Shown: positions 14,221-23,340 of the stretch, in pieces
Layout of the letters: each line of letters starts with the position of its first letter
How positions within the stretch are numbered: position 1 is the first letter of the stretch
Source: Ruminococcaceae bacterium UBA2854
GTDB taxonomy: Bacteria > Bacillota > Clostridia > Oscillospirales > Acutalibacteraceae
NCBI GenBank assembly: GCA_002350765.1
Contig: DEFK01000028.1
Coordinates: 1-27,541, forward strand
Length of the DNA: 27,541 nucleotides
Direction: 5' to 3'
Notes under the pieces: model-generated
What the model saw: only the letters and a program-made list of their open reading frames with translations
Database searches by the model: none
What the model was told of the DNA's origin: nothing
Translations under genes and position numbers: made by a program

Positions 14221-15486
14221 TCACTCGGGTAATTCTTCTAAAGAATTATCAGCAATTTCTATACTCTGAACGTTTTTAAGCTTACGCTGAATCTGGCGGG
14301 TTCGAACGCCGACAAGCTTGTCCAGTTCGCTGTTCGCCTGATTGATACGCTGCTGCGTCGCGACGAGTACATCGTTAAATTTATCGAACTCGGTTTTAAC
14401 CTCGCCGAGTATCTTCCAGACCTCAGCGCTTCGCTGCTGAACGGCTAAGGTCTTAAAGCCCATCTGTAGGGAATTTAGCAGAGCCGCCATTGTGCTCGGT
14501 CCCGCGACATTAACCTTGTACTGACGCTGTAATACCTCTACCAGCCCTCGGTTTACAACCTCGCTGTAAAGCCCCTCGAACGGCAGGAACATTATAGCGA
14601 ATTCCGTCGTGTTGGGCGGGTCGATATATTTATCCCTGATGTCCTTAGCCTCGTTTTTGATCGTGGTGGTAAGCGCTTTCGCGGCGAGATTGATTTTTTC
14701 TTTATCGCCGTCCTCAATAGCGTCGCGCAGAGCCGCGTAGGTATCGCCCGGGAATTTAGAGTCGATCGGAAGATAGATAAAGCCGTCGTCCTCGGCGGGA
14801 AGCTTGACCGCGAATTCCACCACATTCTTCGAGCCTTTTTTAGTCGCGACGTTTTCATCGTACTGCTCGGGAGAGAGAATTTCGGATAAAATCGCTCCGA
14901 GCTGGATTTCGCCGACTATTCCGCGCGTCTTTACGTTTGTGAGAACTTTCTTTAAGTCGCCTACGCCGACGGCGAGCGTCTGCATTTCTCCGAGTCCTTT
15001 ATATACCTGTTCGAGCCTCTGGTTAACAAGCTCAAAGCTCTTGTTCATCTTTTCTTCAAGAGTGTTTTGCAGCTTTTCGTCAACGGTCTTACGCATTTCC
15101 TCGAGCTGTTTATTGTTATCCTCCTGAATATATGTAAGCTTGGTTTCTACCGATTTTCGGATTAAATCGAGCTTCTGCTCGTTTTCGAGAGAAAAGGTTT
15201 TAAGCCTTGATTCTAGGTTGTCCATCTTTTCCTGCTGAGCGCGGGAGAACTGGTTCTGGTTTTCCGATATCATTTCGCCCATACTCTTTACCGACTGCTG
15301 GGTAGATACGGTGAGCTCCTGGCGGAGCATACTCATCTGCTGTTGCTGTTGTTCGGTAATCTTTTGTATTATTTCGGCTGAATTGTCCTCTGACTTGTTT
15401 TTGGACGCCATTATAACAGCCGCTAAAGCGAGTATCGCTGTAATAACCGAAATAACTATAAGAACTATTAACAGAGTTTCTGTCAT
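14221..15486 (-). CDS. rmuC: RmuC family protein (DNA recombination/maintenance)
   Basis: This 421-residue protein has one N-terminal membrane helix (residues 4-27), a long Gln/Glu/Lys-rich coiled coil (about 38-165) and the RmuC domain (about 170-400, with VVEFAVKLP, LPIDSKFPGD and FLPFEGLY). RmuC proteins are inferred to limit inversions at short inverted repeats and carry a nuclease-like fold. The start at 15486 has AGGG 9-10 bases upstream. A promoter lies at 15508-15536. It is followed by the LRR gene in one operon; why they are paired is not evident. Confidence 0.92.
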   Translation of the reverse strand: MTETLLIVLIVISVITAILALAAVIMASKNKSEDNSAEIIQKITEQQQQQMSMLRQELTVSTQQSVKSMGEMISENQNQFSRAQQEKMDNLESRLKTFSLENEQKLDLIRKSVETKLTYIQEDNNKQLEEMRKTVDEKLQNTLEEKMNKSFELVNQRLEQVYKGLGEMQTLAVGVGDLKKVLTNVKTRGIVGEIQLGAILSEILSPEQYDENVATKKGSKNVVEFAVKLPAEDDGFIYLPIDSKFPGDTYAALRDAIEDGDKEKINLAAKALTTTIKNEAKDIRDKYIDPPNTTEFAIMFLPFEGLYSEVVNRGLVEVLQRQYKVNVAGPSTMAALLNSLQMGFKTLAVQQRSAEVWKILGEVKTEFDKFNDVLVATQQRINQANSELDKLVGVRTRQIQRKLKNVQSIEIADNSLEELPE

Positions 15487-15507
15487 AAAACCATTCCCTT
15501 CGAGTAA

Positions 15508-15536
15508 ATTCTACCATTATCTCGTAAAAAAATCAA
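15508..15536 (-). promoter_or_regulatory. Promoter of the rmuC-LRR operon
   Basis: On the minus strand TTGATT (15531-15536), a 17-base spacer and TAGAAT (15508-15513) preceded by TGG (extended -10). Confidence 0.75.
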
Positions 15537-15570
15537 TATAAAAAATCCAGTGTACCATAATTGACACATC

Positions 15571-15601
15571 AAAAAACGCTTTCCGTAAAAGAAAGCGTTT
15601 T
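15571..15601 (-). terminator. Terminator of the potABCD operon
   Basis: AAAACGCTTTC (15573-15583) pairs over 11 bp with GAAAGCGTTTT (15591-15601), followed on the minus strand by a six-T run (15571-15576). It lies 10 bases past potD. Confidence 0.9.
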
Positions 15602-15610
15602 AAGGTTATA

Positions 15611-16672
15611 TTATGACATAAGTTTCACGAACTGTTCCTGCATATAAGCGTAGATTTTATCGTCTACGTTGCGGAATGTATAGCATTTTTTAAGATAGCT
15701 TTCGGGCGGGTATACGAGCTCGCTTCCGCTCTGCTCTTTGGGGAGAAGCTTCTTAGCGCTCTTAACGGGGCTCGCGTAGGTGATGTACTTGGAGTTGGCC
15801 GCCGATATATCGGCTCTCGTCATATAGTTGATGAATTTATGAGCGCCTTCTACATTCTCGGCGTTTTTGGGAATACACATAGCGTCAACAAAAAGGTTGG
15901 AGCCTTCTTTCGGAAGTACGCCGACAAGCTTATTGTTGTTCTTCATCATTGTGTAGATATCGCCCGCGTAGTAGGGAGCGATAGCGGACTGGTTTTTCTC
16001 CATTTCGCCGAAAACCTGGTCCATTACGTATTTTTTAAGCAGAGGCTTCTGCTCTTTTAATTTAGCGGTCGCCTTGTCTACACCCTTTGTGTCAAATTTC
16101 TCGGGATTAACTCCGCAAAGCTGCATAGCTATCGCGTAAGCGTCGCGGCTGTTGTTAAACTGTAAAATCTGTCCTTTAAGGTTTTTATCCCACAGCGCGT
16201 TCCAGCTGTCGGGCTTGTTTTTAACCTTATCCTTATTATATACAAATCCCGTTACATTCCAGGAATAGGGGACTGAATATTCGCCCGTGCTGTCGTATAC
16301 GGGCTTTTTAAGGTTATCCATAATACCGTCGGCGTTGGGGATTTTCTTCATATCGAGCTTTTGAAGCAAGCCCTCGTCCTTTAATTTTTCCACCATATAA
16401 TCCGACGGGATAATTACGTCGTAGCTCGTGTTGCTCGAGCTTAAAAGGTTATAGAGCTCCTCGTTGGTATCGTAGGTGGTGTAGTTTACCTTAATATTGT
16501 ACTCTTTCTCGAATTTTGCGATAGTATCAATATTACCGTCGCTTCCCTCGGCGATATAATCGCCCCAGTTGTAGACGTTGATCTCGCCCTCGTAAGAGGA
16601 GCAGGATGACATAACCGCCGCGCTTGATACGATAATCAGAGCGGCAATAATTAAACTAATAAATCTTTTCAT
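15611..16672 (-). CDS. potD: Spermidine/putrescine-binding lipoprotein
   Basis: This 353-residue extracellular solute-binding protein captures polyamines for the PotABC importer. It has a lipoprotein-like signal ending in a Cys (VMSSC, about residue 24), then INVYNWGDYI, the characteristic PotD N-terminal strand, and later conserved segments such as YDVIIPSDYMVEKL and YYAGDIYTM. Two in-frame ATGs exist. The first (16678) overlaps the potC stop as ATGA, but the GAAGGG site is only two bases before it. The second (16672) has proper spacing and was chosen. It is last in the operon, just before a strong terminator. Confidence 0.92.
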   Translation of the reverse strand: MKRFISLIIAALIIVSSAAVMSSCSSYEGEINVYNWGDYIAEGSDGNIDTIAKFEKEYNIKVNYTTYDTNEELYNLLSSSNTSYDVIIPSDYMVEKLKDEGLLQKLDMKKIPNADGIMDNLKKPVYDSTGEYSVPYSWNVTGFVYNKDKVKNKPDSWNALWDKNLKGQILQFNNSRDAYAIAMQLCGVNPEKFDTKGVDKATAKLKEQKPLLKKYVMDQVFGEMEKNQSAIAPYYAGDIYTMMKNNNKLVGVLPKEGSNLFVDAMCIPKNAENVEGAHKFINYMTRADISAANSKYITYASPVKSAKKLLPKEQSGSELVYPPESYLKKCYTFRNVDDKIYAYMQEQFVKLMS

Positions 16673-16674
16673 TT

Positions 16675-17469
16675 TCATACCCTTCTTTTATTCTGTTTTT
16701 CAGCCCTGCTGTCTTTTATATTTATAATCAGCATTAAAGCCAGTACAACAACGAACATCAGCGCCGATAAAGCGTTTATCTTAGGAGAAATACGCTGGTG
16801 CGTCATTGAGTAAATCTGAATTGAAAGCGTCTGGAAGGACGAGCCTCTTGTAAAGTAGGTTATAACGAAATCGTCCATAGAGAACGTAAAGCTCATCAGA
16901 AAGCCCGAGAACATTCCCGGCATAAGCTCGTGGATAACGACCTTACGAAACGCCTGCCATTGGTTACATCCGAGGTCTAAAGCCGCCTCGTAAACCGAGT
17001 AATCCATATGGCGTATTCTCGGCAGAACATTCAACACCACATACGGCGTACAGAATGTAATATGCGCCAGAAGCACGGTTATAAAGCCCATCCTGAAGTG
17101 CAAAGCAGTGCCGAGCATTGTAAACATAAGCATAAGCGCTACGCCCGTTACGATATCGGGAGTAAGGATTTCGATATTGCTCGCGTTCTGGAGCAGTATC
17201 TTCTTCCTGCCTTTAAAGTTGTTTATACCTATAGCCGCCATAGTGCCTAGAATCGTAGCGATAAGCGAAGCTAAAAGCGCGATTAAAAGCGTGTTCCACA
17301 GCGAGTTTATTATCATATTGTCCCTGAAAAGGTCAGAATACCACCGAAGCGTAAAGCCTTTCCATACGGTAGTCTTGCCGTCGTTAAAGCTGAAAATAAT
17401 CAGCGTTATAATCGGCATATACATAAAGAAGATGATCAAGGCGGTGTATATTTTAGAAAGCTTTCTCAT
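16675..17469 (-). CDS. potC: Spermidine/putrescine ABC transporter permease
   Basis: The 264-residue permease has about six membrane segments and the cytoplasmic EAA loop EAALDLGCNQWQAFRKV that contacts the ATPase. FSFNDGKTTVWKGFTLRWY after the first helix is typical of PotC. It overlaps the potB stop by four bases (ATGA), and an AGGAGG site lies about 11 bases upstream. Together with PotB it forms the membrane channel for polyamine uptake. Confidence 0.95.
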   Translation of the reverse strand: MRKLSKIYTALIIFFMYMPIITLIIFSFNDGKTTVWKGFTLRWYSDLFRDNMIINSLWNTLLIALLASLIATILGTMAAIGINNFKGRKKILLQNASNIEILTPDIVTGVALMLMFTMLGTALHFRMGFITVLLAHITFCTPYVVLNVLPRIRHMDYSVYEAALDLGCNQWQAFRKVVIHELMPGMFSGFLMSFTFSMDDFVITYFTRGSSFQTLSIQIYSMTHQRISPKINALSALMFVVVLALMLIINIKDSRAEKQNKRRV

Positions 17470-18260
17470 TGAGCGATCGCCTCCTCATCTCCGAAGAAGT
17501 TTAGAATAATGAGGAATATAAGGATGGCTACCATAAGTATAAGCGCGATAGCCGAGCCTGTGTTGTTATCGCTCCAGAATATCTTGTCGATAACGTCGCC
17601 TATCATCATATTGTCAACTCCGCCTAAATACTGAGCTACTAAAAATGTGCTCGCTGACGGTACAAATACCATAGTAATTCCTGAAACTATCCCGGGGATA
17701 CTGAGCGGAAATACAACCTTTCTCATTACGGTGAACCTGCCCGAGCCTAAGTCCTCGGCGGCTTCAATCAAACCGTTGTCGATTTTAGCCATAACGGAGT
17801 ATAGAGGCAGTACCATAAACGGCAGATATTCGTATACCATACCGAGTATAACCGCTCCCTGATTTCCGAGCAGGGTTGTATGTATTCCGAGCATCGAGAG
17901 CATAGTATCTACGGGACCGCCGCTTTCTAAAAGCGTAAGCCACGCGTAAATACGTAAAAGGAAATTCATCCACATCGGTATCATAATTACCATTGTAAGA
18001 GTGGTTTGTACGCTCTTTTTCTGACGGCTGATTATATATCCGATAGGGTAGGCGAGTATTAAGCAAATAAGCGTTGATACAAACGCTATCCAAAGGCTTC
18101 GTAAAAATACGTCGAAATATCCGAATGCCTTTATAAATGGTTCGGTTGAAAAATTACCGTTTCTGTCCGTGAATGACGAGAACAGAATAAACAGAATCGG
18201 AATCATAGTAAAAACTACCATCCAGATTATGTACGGTATCGAAGGGCGTTTAAGTTTCAT
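17466..18260 (-). CDS. potB: Spermidine/putrescine ABC transporter permease
   Basis: The 264-residue permease has about six membrane segments, an EAA loop EAAEDLGSGRFTVMRKV, and the PotB-type segment LRIYAWLTLLESGGPVDTML. The GGAGGG ribosome site and the ATG lie inside the 3' end of potA (11-base overlap), which implies coupled translation. It pairs with PotC. Confidence 0.95.
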   Translation of the reverse strand: MKLKRPSIPYIIWMVVFTMIPILFILFSSFTDRNGNFSTEPFIKAFGYFDVFLRSLWIAFVSTLICLILAYPIGYIISRQKKSVQTTLTMVIMIPMWMNFLLRIYAWLTLLESGGPVDTMLSMLGIHTTLLGNQGAVILGMVYEYLPFMVLPLYSVMAKIDNGLIEAAEDLGSGRFTVMRKVVFPLSIPGIVSGITMVFVPSASTFLVAQYLGGVDNMMIGDVIDKIFWSDNNTGSAIALILMVAILIFLIILNFFGDEEAIAQ

Positions 18261-19668
18261 TTTTGCCCTCCGCTAATTTGATTTCAGCCTTGGTAAAGTC
18301 GAATTTAAGCGGGACGTAGGTCGCTACCTGTTCGTCAACATCGCTCTGCATAAGCCATTTCTGCTCGTCGGATTCAAGAATGATCTCGTTGTGCTCGCCT
18401 TTAAATATAACCGACTCGATATAAACGTCGTCTATATGTCCAACGCCGTCGCCCGCTATTGAAAGCGCGCTGGGCGGCAGGGAGATCTCGAGCCTGGAGC
18501 CTTCCTCGAAGCAATAACCCTCAATATCAAACTCGCTGTCCTCGACCTTAACGGTAACGGTATTATTCTCCGCGTCCGAGGAAATAACCTCGGCGTAGAA
18601 GGTGTTTTTCTCCGCGAGGAACATTTTATTCATAATCTGTATGTTAAAGGGAATAACCTTCATTCCGACAGCAGCGCCGACAGGCTCGCACTTTGTGGAG
18701 TGGATAATAAACTCACAGCCCTTGCACATAACTGTCATTTCGTAATGAACGCCCTTGAATACAACCTCGGTAACTTCGCCCTTTAATTTAGCTTCCTCGG
18801 GCTTTACGATTTCTATATCCTCGGGACGGATTACGACGTCAACGGGCATATTCTGTCCGAAACCCTTGTCTACGCACTCGAGCTCCTCGCCGAGAATTTT
18901 AACGCGGCAGTCGTCGAGCATAATGCCGTTTAGAATATTAGCTTCGCCGATAAAGTCCGCGACAAACGCGTTTACGGGCTCGTTATATACGTCCGTGGGA
19001 GTTCCTATCTGCTCAATAACGCCGTTGTTCATTACGACAACGGTGTCGGACATTGTAAGCGCTTCCTCCTGGTCATGTGTAACATATACAAAAGCGGTGT
19101 TGGTTTTTTGTTGAATTTGCTTAAGCTCCCATTGCATATTTTTGCGGAGCTTTAAATCCAAAGCGCCTAAAGGTTCGTCGAGCAATAACACCTTCGGGTC
19201 GCAAACGAGCGCTCTCGCAATCGCGACGCGCTGCTGCTGACCTCCCGAAAGCTTTGATACGCTACGCTTTTCGTAGCCTTTTAAATCGACTATCGCGAGC
19301 ATTTCCTTAACACGTCTTTTTATTTCATCCTTCGGAACCTTTTTAATCTTCATTCCGAACGCTATATTCTCGAATACGTTGAGGTGGGGGAAAAGAGAGT
19401 ATTTCTGGAAAACCGTGTTTACGTTGCGTTTATACGGCGGAATGCCGTTTATTTTTTCTCCCTCAAAGCGCACCTCGCCCTGCTCGGGCTCTAAAAAACC
19501 GCCGATTATTCTAAGTGTCGTAGTCTTACCGCAACCGCTCGGACCGAGAATAGTCAGAAATTCTTTATCTTTTATATCGAGATTTATGTGATTAAGGATA
19601 ACCTCGCCGTCAAAGCTGACGAAAATATCCCTTAAAGATACTATTACATCGTTTTTGTTTTCTGCCAT
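18250..19668 (-). CDS. potA: Spermidine/putrescine ABC transporter ATPase, long form
   Basis: This 472-residue ATPase energises polyamine import. It carries Walker A GPSGCGKTT (42-50), signature LSGGQQQR (140-147), Walker B VLLLDEP (160-166) and switch H198. A TOBE-type regulatory domain follows from about 270. The protein is about 100 residues longer than typical PotA (about 370); the extra C-terminal part (about 365-472) has another beta-rich, TOBE-like character (SRLEISLPPSALSI). AGGAG stands 7 bases before the ATG. It leads the operon potA-potB-potC-potD, transcribed from the promoter at 19733-19761 and divergent from amylase B. Confidence 0.94.
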   Translation of the reverse strand: MAENKNDVIVSLRDIFVSFDGEVILNHINLDIKDKEFLTILGPSGCGKTTTLRIIGGFLEPEQGEVRFEGEKINGIPPYKRNVNTVFQKYSLFPHLNVFENIAFGMKIKKVPKDEIKRRVKEMLAIVDLKGYEKRSVSKLSGGQQQRVAIARALVCDPKVLLLDEPLGALDLKLRKNMQWELKQIQQKTNTAFVYVTHDQEEALTMSDTVVVMNNGVIEQIGTPTDVYNEPVNAFVADFIGEANILNGIMLDDCRVKILGEELECVDKGFGQNMPVDVVIRPEDIEIVKPEEAKLKGEVTEVVFKGVHYEMTVMCKGCEFIIHSTKCEPVGAAVGMKVIPFNIQIMNKMFLAEKNTFYAEVISSDAENNTVTVKVEDSEFDIEGYCFEEGSRLEISLPPSALSIAGDGVGHIDDVYIESVIFKGEHNEIILESDEQKWLMQSDVDEQVATYVPLKFDFTKAEIKLAEGKNET

Positions 19669-19732
19669 TTATATACTCCTGAAAGGTTATTATTAATTGT
19701 ATTATATTATCAGTATATTAATACCGCTGAAT

Positions 19733-19761
19733 ATTATAATTTTTTTTACTGTAAAAGTCAA
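19733..19761 (-). promoter_or_regulatory. Promoter of potABCD
   Basis: On the minus strand TTGACT (19756-19761), a 17-base spacer and TATAAT (19733-19738). This leaves a leader of about 58 bases. A second TATAAT at 19701-19706 has no -35 partner. Confidence 0.8.
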
Positions 19762-19845
19762 TGAAAATTCTTATCACCATTTCGCTCTTTGTCGTTTTTG
19801 TCAAAATACACAAAATAAAACCCTTTTATTGGTTAAAAAAAGATA

Positions 19846-19874
19846 TATACATATTTAGTAATTTTTGATATAAT
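19846..19874 (+). promoter_or_regulatory. Promoter of amylase B with leader hairpin
   Basis: TGATATAAT (19866-19874) is an extended -10; TATACA (19846-19851) is a fair -35 at 17 bases. A small hairpin CTATAC/GTATAG (19886-19903) lies in the leader between the promoter and the ribosome site. Confidence 0.65.
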
Positions 19875-19929
19875 TATATTGATAACTATACCCGAAAGTA
19901 TAGGGTAAATTTAGAAAGGAGTTTTGAAA

Positions 19930-22900
19930 ATGAAAAAACTCAAAGGTATATTGAGCATTTTTATGGTGCTTGCTTTGCTTTGTTCAACTGTTGCTTTCGC
20001 TACAACGGCACAGGCTGCCGATACAGCTAAAAGCAACACAGGACTTGAAACCAAGCTCCAGGACAAAGTCGAGGACGGTGTAATATTACACGCTCTCTGT
20101 TGGGGTTATTCCTCAATCGAACAGAATATCCCCGCTATCGCGGCGGCTGGCTACTCAGCGGTACAGGTTTCTCCCGTACAGCAGCCTAAGGATATGAATA
20201 CATCCACCAACGTATCAGGACAGTGGTGGAAAATGTATCAGCCCGTAAGCTTATCGCTTGCTAAGGACAGCTGGGTTGGTACTCCCGCACAGCTTAAATC
20301 GCTGTGTACTACAGCTCACAAATACGGCGTAAAGATTATTTGCGACGTAGTAACTAACCATTTAGGCGCTACCAGCGACAAGACTTACGAGAGTCAGCCC
20401 TGGCTTAAGCTTGCCGACGAGGTTAAGACATTCGAGCCGACATTATGGAACAACAGCGGTATGGTAAGCAACAACCCGTACTTCCATAATCCCTCTAACG
20501 GTCAGGCTACCGACGGTAACGCTAACGCTGTTACACAGACAGTTTCGTCTAAGTGTCCCGACCTTAATACAGGTAACTCAACCGTTCAGAACAGAGTTAT
20601 AAGCTTACTTAAAGAATGTATCGACGCGGGCGCCGACGGCTTCCGTTTCGACGCGGCTAAGCATATCGAGACTCCCTCCGACAGCGGCATTTCTCCTAAT
20701 AACTACTGGACAAATGTAATAAACGGAGCTAACGCCTACGCTCAGGGCAAGGGTAAGTCATTATTCTACTACGGCGAGGTTCTTAACACAGCAGGTAACG
20801 GCCGTTCAATCTCAGGCTATACTAACTTAAACAGCGGTAAGTACAGAATTACTGATAACGTAGCTTCTAACAGCGTTCGTAATTCTATTACAGGTAAGAA
20901 CGCTTCGGGCGCGGCTAATCCTTCCTTCTCATTCTCAGGCGGCGCGTCTCACGCGGTAGTTTGGGCTGAGTCTCACGATACATATCTTAATACAGAATCA
21001 GGAAATTCAACAGGCGTTTCCGATTCCGATATCTTAAAGACATGGGCTATGGTAGCTTCTCGTAAGGACGCTACACCGCTCTTCTTCGCTCGTACAAACA
21101 GTATGAAGATGGGCGAGAGCGCTGTTAATACAACTTATAAGAGCATCGCGGCTACCGAAATCAACAAGTTCCACAACAACTTTGTAGGCCAGAGCGAGAA
21201 ATCAGGTACAAGCGGCAACTTCGCGTATGTAGCAAGAGGCACATCAGGCGTAGTAATCGTAAATGTTAACGGAACAACAGCTAACGCTTCCGTAAGCGGT
21301 ACAGGTCTCGCTAACGGCGAATACAAGGATATGATTACAGGCAACAAGTTCACCGTAAGCGGCGGAACAGTAAGCGGTAATATCGGTTCTACAGGTATCG
21401 CTGTTGTAGTTCAGAGCGACACAACTCCGATGGCTTTCGCCGATCAGGAAACACAGACCTTCAAGGGCGATACTATTACAGTAGGACTTTCGCTCTCAAA
21501 CGCTACAAGCGGTACATATCAGCTTGAGGACTATACTCCTGTATCATTTACAGGTTCTCCCAAAATCAAGATCGGTTCCGACTATAACAAGGGCGATACA
21601 ATTAAGCTTACTCTTACAGCTACAGACGGAAAGAATACAACTTCAACCGTTTATTACTATACTAAGTCAAAGGCTACAGGCTCGGGCGTATATGTTATCG
21701 TTCCCGCCTCAGCTGTAACACAGGCAAGATGGACAGCTCCGCTTTACTGCTATCTCTTCGACCAGGATTCAGGCAACGGCCTTACCGTAGGCGGTCAGGT
21801 TTATAAGAATGCCGCTTGGCCAGGCGAGGAATTAGAGTATGATTCTAAGCTCGACGCTTATTATCTCGAAGTAAGCAACAACTCCTGTATGTCCGAGAAA
21901 ACCACAAAGGTTACTAACGGTCAGGTAACAGGCTCCGCGGAACCCGTTGCGTCCACCTTTAACCTTGCTAATTCAGCAAAAACTCACGTAATGGTAAGCG
22001 ACTCCGCTAAATCTTCGGGCGGCGTATCACAGGGTAACCAGTTCCCGGGTTCATCCTCGAGAAAGACGCTCGACCTCGGCGGCGTATCGCATAAATTAAC
22101 AAGCCTTTCTAACGGTACATGGGTAACTACAACAGAAATTCCCGGACAGTCATCTACTCCCGTAGCTGCTACTAATGTTACAAAGGGCAACTCCTCCGTT
22201 CAGCCTACAACAACTCCCGTTCCTACAACAACAGCTGCTCAGCAGGAGGGTACAACAGTCGCGCCTGTCGGCGGCGCGCTCTACGGCGATGTTGACGGCG
22301 ATAACAGAATTACCGTTAAGGATGCTACAACTATCCAGAAGCACGTTGCTAAGCTCGAAACAATCCCCGATAACAGACAGCCTTTAGCTGATGTAATCGC
22401 TGATAATAATATTAATATCAAGGACGCTACAGCTATCCAGAAGTATGTAGCGAAACTTACAGACGCTAACTCAAGAGCGGGTCAGCCTTACGGCGGCGGA
22501 GAGGTAGTTACTCCTACACAGGCTCCCCAGACTCCGACTCAGGCGCCTCAGACTCCGACTCAGGCTACCGAACCCCAAAACCCTGAGCCTAATCCCGAGA
22601 CTTATACACTCTATATCAAAACTCAGCTTTCCTGGATAAGCTCCCAGGGTTGCGAGCCTTACGTTTATGATAACGCGACAGGCGAAAGCTATCTTATGTC
22701 GAAAGACTTCGAAGCTTATCCCGAGGTGTTCTGCGCTGACGTTCCCAAGAGTGTGACAGACGTAAGCTTCTACCGCGCGTTAGCTCCCGCTACACCCGAT
22801 ACGGGATATAACGCTATAAGCGGAATCAGCGTTTCACCCACAAACAACTGTATCGTACTTACCGAAGCAGGTAAAGAAGGTCTTGAAACAACACTCGGCT

Positions 22901-23229
22901 TTGAGGTTGAACCTTATGTTGCCGAAGAAAAGCCCACTGACTGCGTTACTACAATCTACGTAGAAAATAATGTAGGTTGGCCCGCTGTTTATATCCACGG
23001 CTGGGGTAAAGGAATCGACGGCCAGGTTGATATGGAAAATGTTTCAGGCAATATCTGGAAATACGATCTCCCCGAGCCGATTTACGGCGACACAGGCGAC
23101 TTCTTCCTCTTTAAGGGAACTCCCGCAGGTGTATGGGAAGATAGCAAAAAGACTGCTGATATGAAAATTACTGATAACAACAACTTCTATAATCTCGGCA
23201 CAGGTCAGTGGTCTAAATACACAGGATAA
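19930..23229 (+). CDS. Secreted multi-modular dockerin-bearing alpha-amylase, AmyE-like GH13 (amylase B)
   Basis: This 1099-residue exported amylase has a signal peptide ending near AQA (about residue 29). The GH13 domain (about 45-400) has region I DVVTNH (139-144), nucleophile D241, acid/base E283 and D350 in ESHD; it closely follows Bacillus AmyE (GH13_28). A beta domain to about 495 is followed by an Ig-like segment (about 500-580), a CBM26-like module with AAWPG (about 585-740), a Thr-rich linker and a dockerin (about 785-845). A TPTQAPQ repeat linker leads to two further beta-rich modules (about 890-995 and 1005-1099), probably carbohydrate-binding but not firmly assigned. In dockerin loop 2 the third calcium position is Ile (DVIADN). 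The ATG at 19930 has AAAGGAG 8 bases upstream; a TTG at 19924 is in frame but badly spaced. Confidence 0.94.
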   Translation: MKKLKGILSIFMVLALLCSTVAFATTAQAADTAKSNTGLETKLQDKVEDGVILHALCWGYSSIEQNIPAIAAAGYSAVQVSPVQQPKDMNTSTNVSGQWWKMYQPVSLSLAKDSWVGTPAQLKSLCTTAHKYGVKIICDVVTNHLGATSDKTYESQPWLKLADEVKTFEPTLWNNSGMVSNNPYFHNPSNGQATDGNANAVTQTVSSKCPDLNTGNSTVQNRVISLLKECIDAGADGFRFDAAKHIETPSDSGISPNNYWTNVINGANAYAQGKGKSLFYYGEVLNTAGNGRSISGYTNLNSGKYRITDNVASNSVRNSITGKNASGAANPSFSFSGGASHAVVWAESHDTYLNTESGNSTGVSDSDILKTWAMVASRKDATPLFFARTNSMKMGESAVNTTYKSIAATEINKFHNNFVGQSEKSGTSGNFAYVARGTSGVVIVNVNGTTANASVSGTGLANGEYKDMITGNKFTVSGGTVSGNIGSTGIAVVVQSDTTPMAFADQETQTFKGDTITVGLSLSNATSGTYQLEDYTPVSFTGSPKIKIGSDYNKGDTIKLTLTATDGKNTTSTVYYYTKSKATGSGVYVIVPASAVTQARWTAPLYCYLFDQDSGNGLTVGGQVYKNAAWPGEELEYDSKLDAYYLEVSNNSCMSEKTTKVTNGQVTGSAEPVASTFNLANSAKTHVMVSDSAKSSGGVSQGNQFPGSSSRKTLDLGGVSHKLTSLSNGTWVTTTEIPGQSSTPVAATNVTKGNSSVQPTTTPVPTTTAAQQEGTTVAPVGGALYGDVDGDNRITVKDATTIQKHVAKLETIPDNRQPLADVIADNNINIKDATAIQKYVAKLTDANSRAGQPYGGGEVVTPTQAPQTPTQAPQTPTQATEPQNPEPNPETYTLYIKTQLSWISSQGCEPYVYDNATGESYLMSKDFEAYPEVFCADVPKSVTDVSFYRALAPATPDTGYNAISGISVSPTNNCIVLTEAGKEGLETTLGFEVEPYVAEEKPTDCVTTIYVENNVGWPAVYIHGWGKGIDGQVDMENVSGNIWKYDLPEPIYGDTGDFFLFKGTPAGVWEDSKKTADMKITDNNNFYNLGTGQWSKYTG

Positions 23230-23241
23230 ATAAATGTTTAA

Positions 23242-23271
23242 AAGCCCGCGGAAACGCGGGCTTAATTTTTT
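23242..23271 (+). terminator. Terminator of amylase B
   Basis: AAGCCCGCG (23242-23250) pairs over 9 bp with CGCGGGCTT (23255-23263) around a GAAA tetraloop, followed by AATTTTTT. Confidence 0.95.
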
Positions 23272-23308
23272 CGGGCATAAAATTTAAAATAGCTGTATAA
23301 TAAATGAG

Positions 23309-23333
23309 CCTCTGTCAATAATAACGGCAGAGG
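23309..23333 (+). promoter_or_regulatory. Hairpin covering the ribosome site of the SpoIIQ-like gene
   Basis: CCTCTGTC (23309-23316) pairs with GGCAGAGG (23326-23333) over 8 bp (one G-T). The right arm contains most of the AGAGGTG ribosome site of the gene starting at 23341. A TATAAT at 23296-23301 is a possible -10 without a clear -35. Confidence 0.55.
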
Positions 23334-23340
23334 TGATTTT

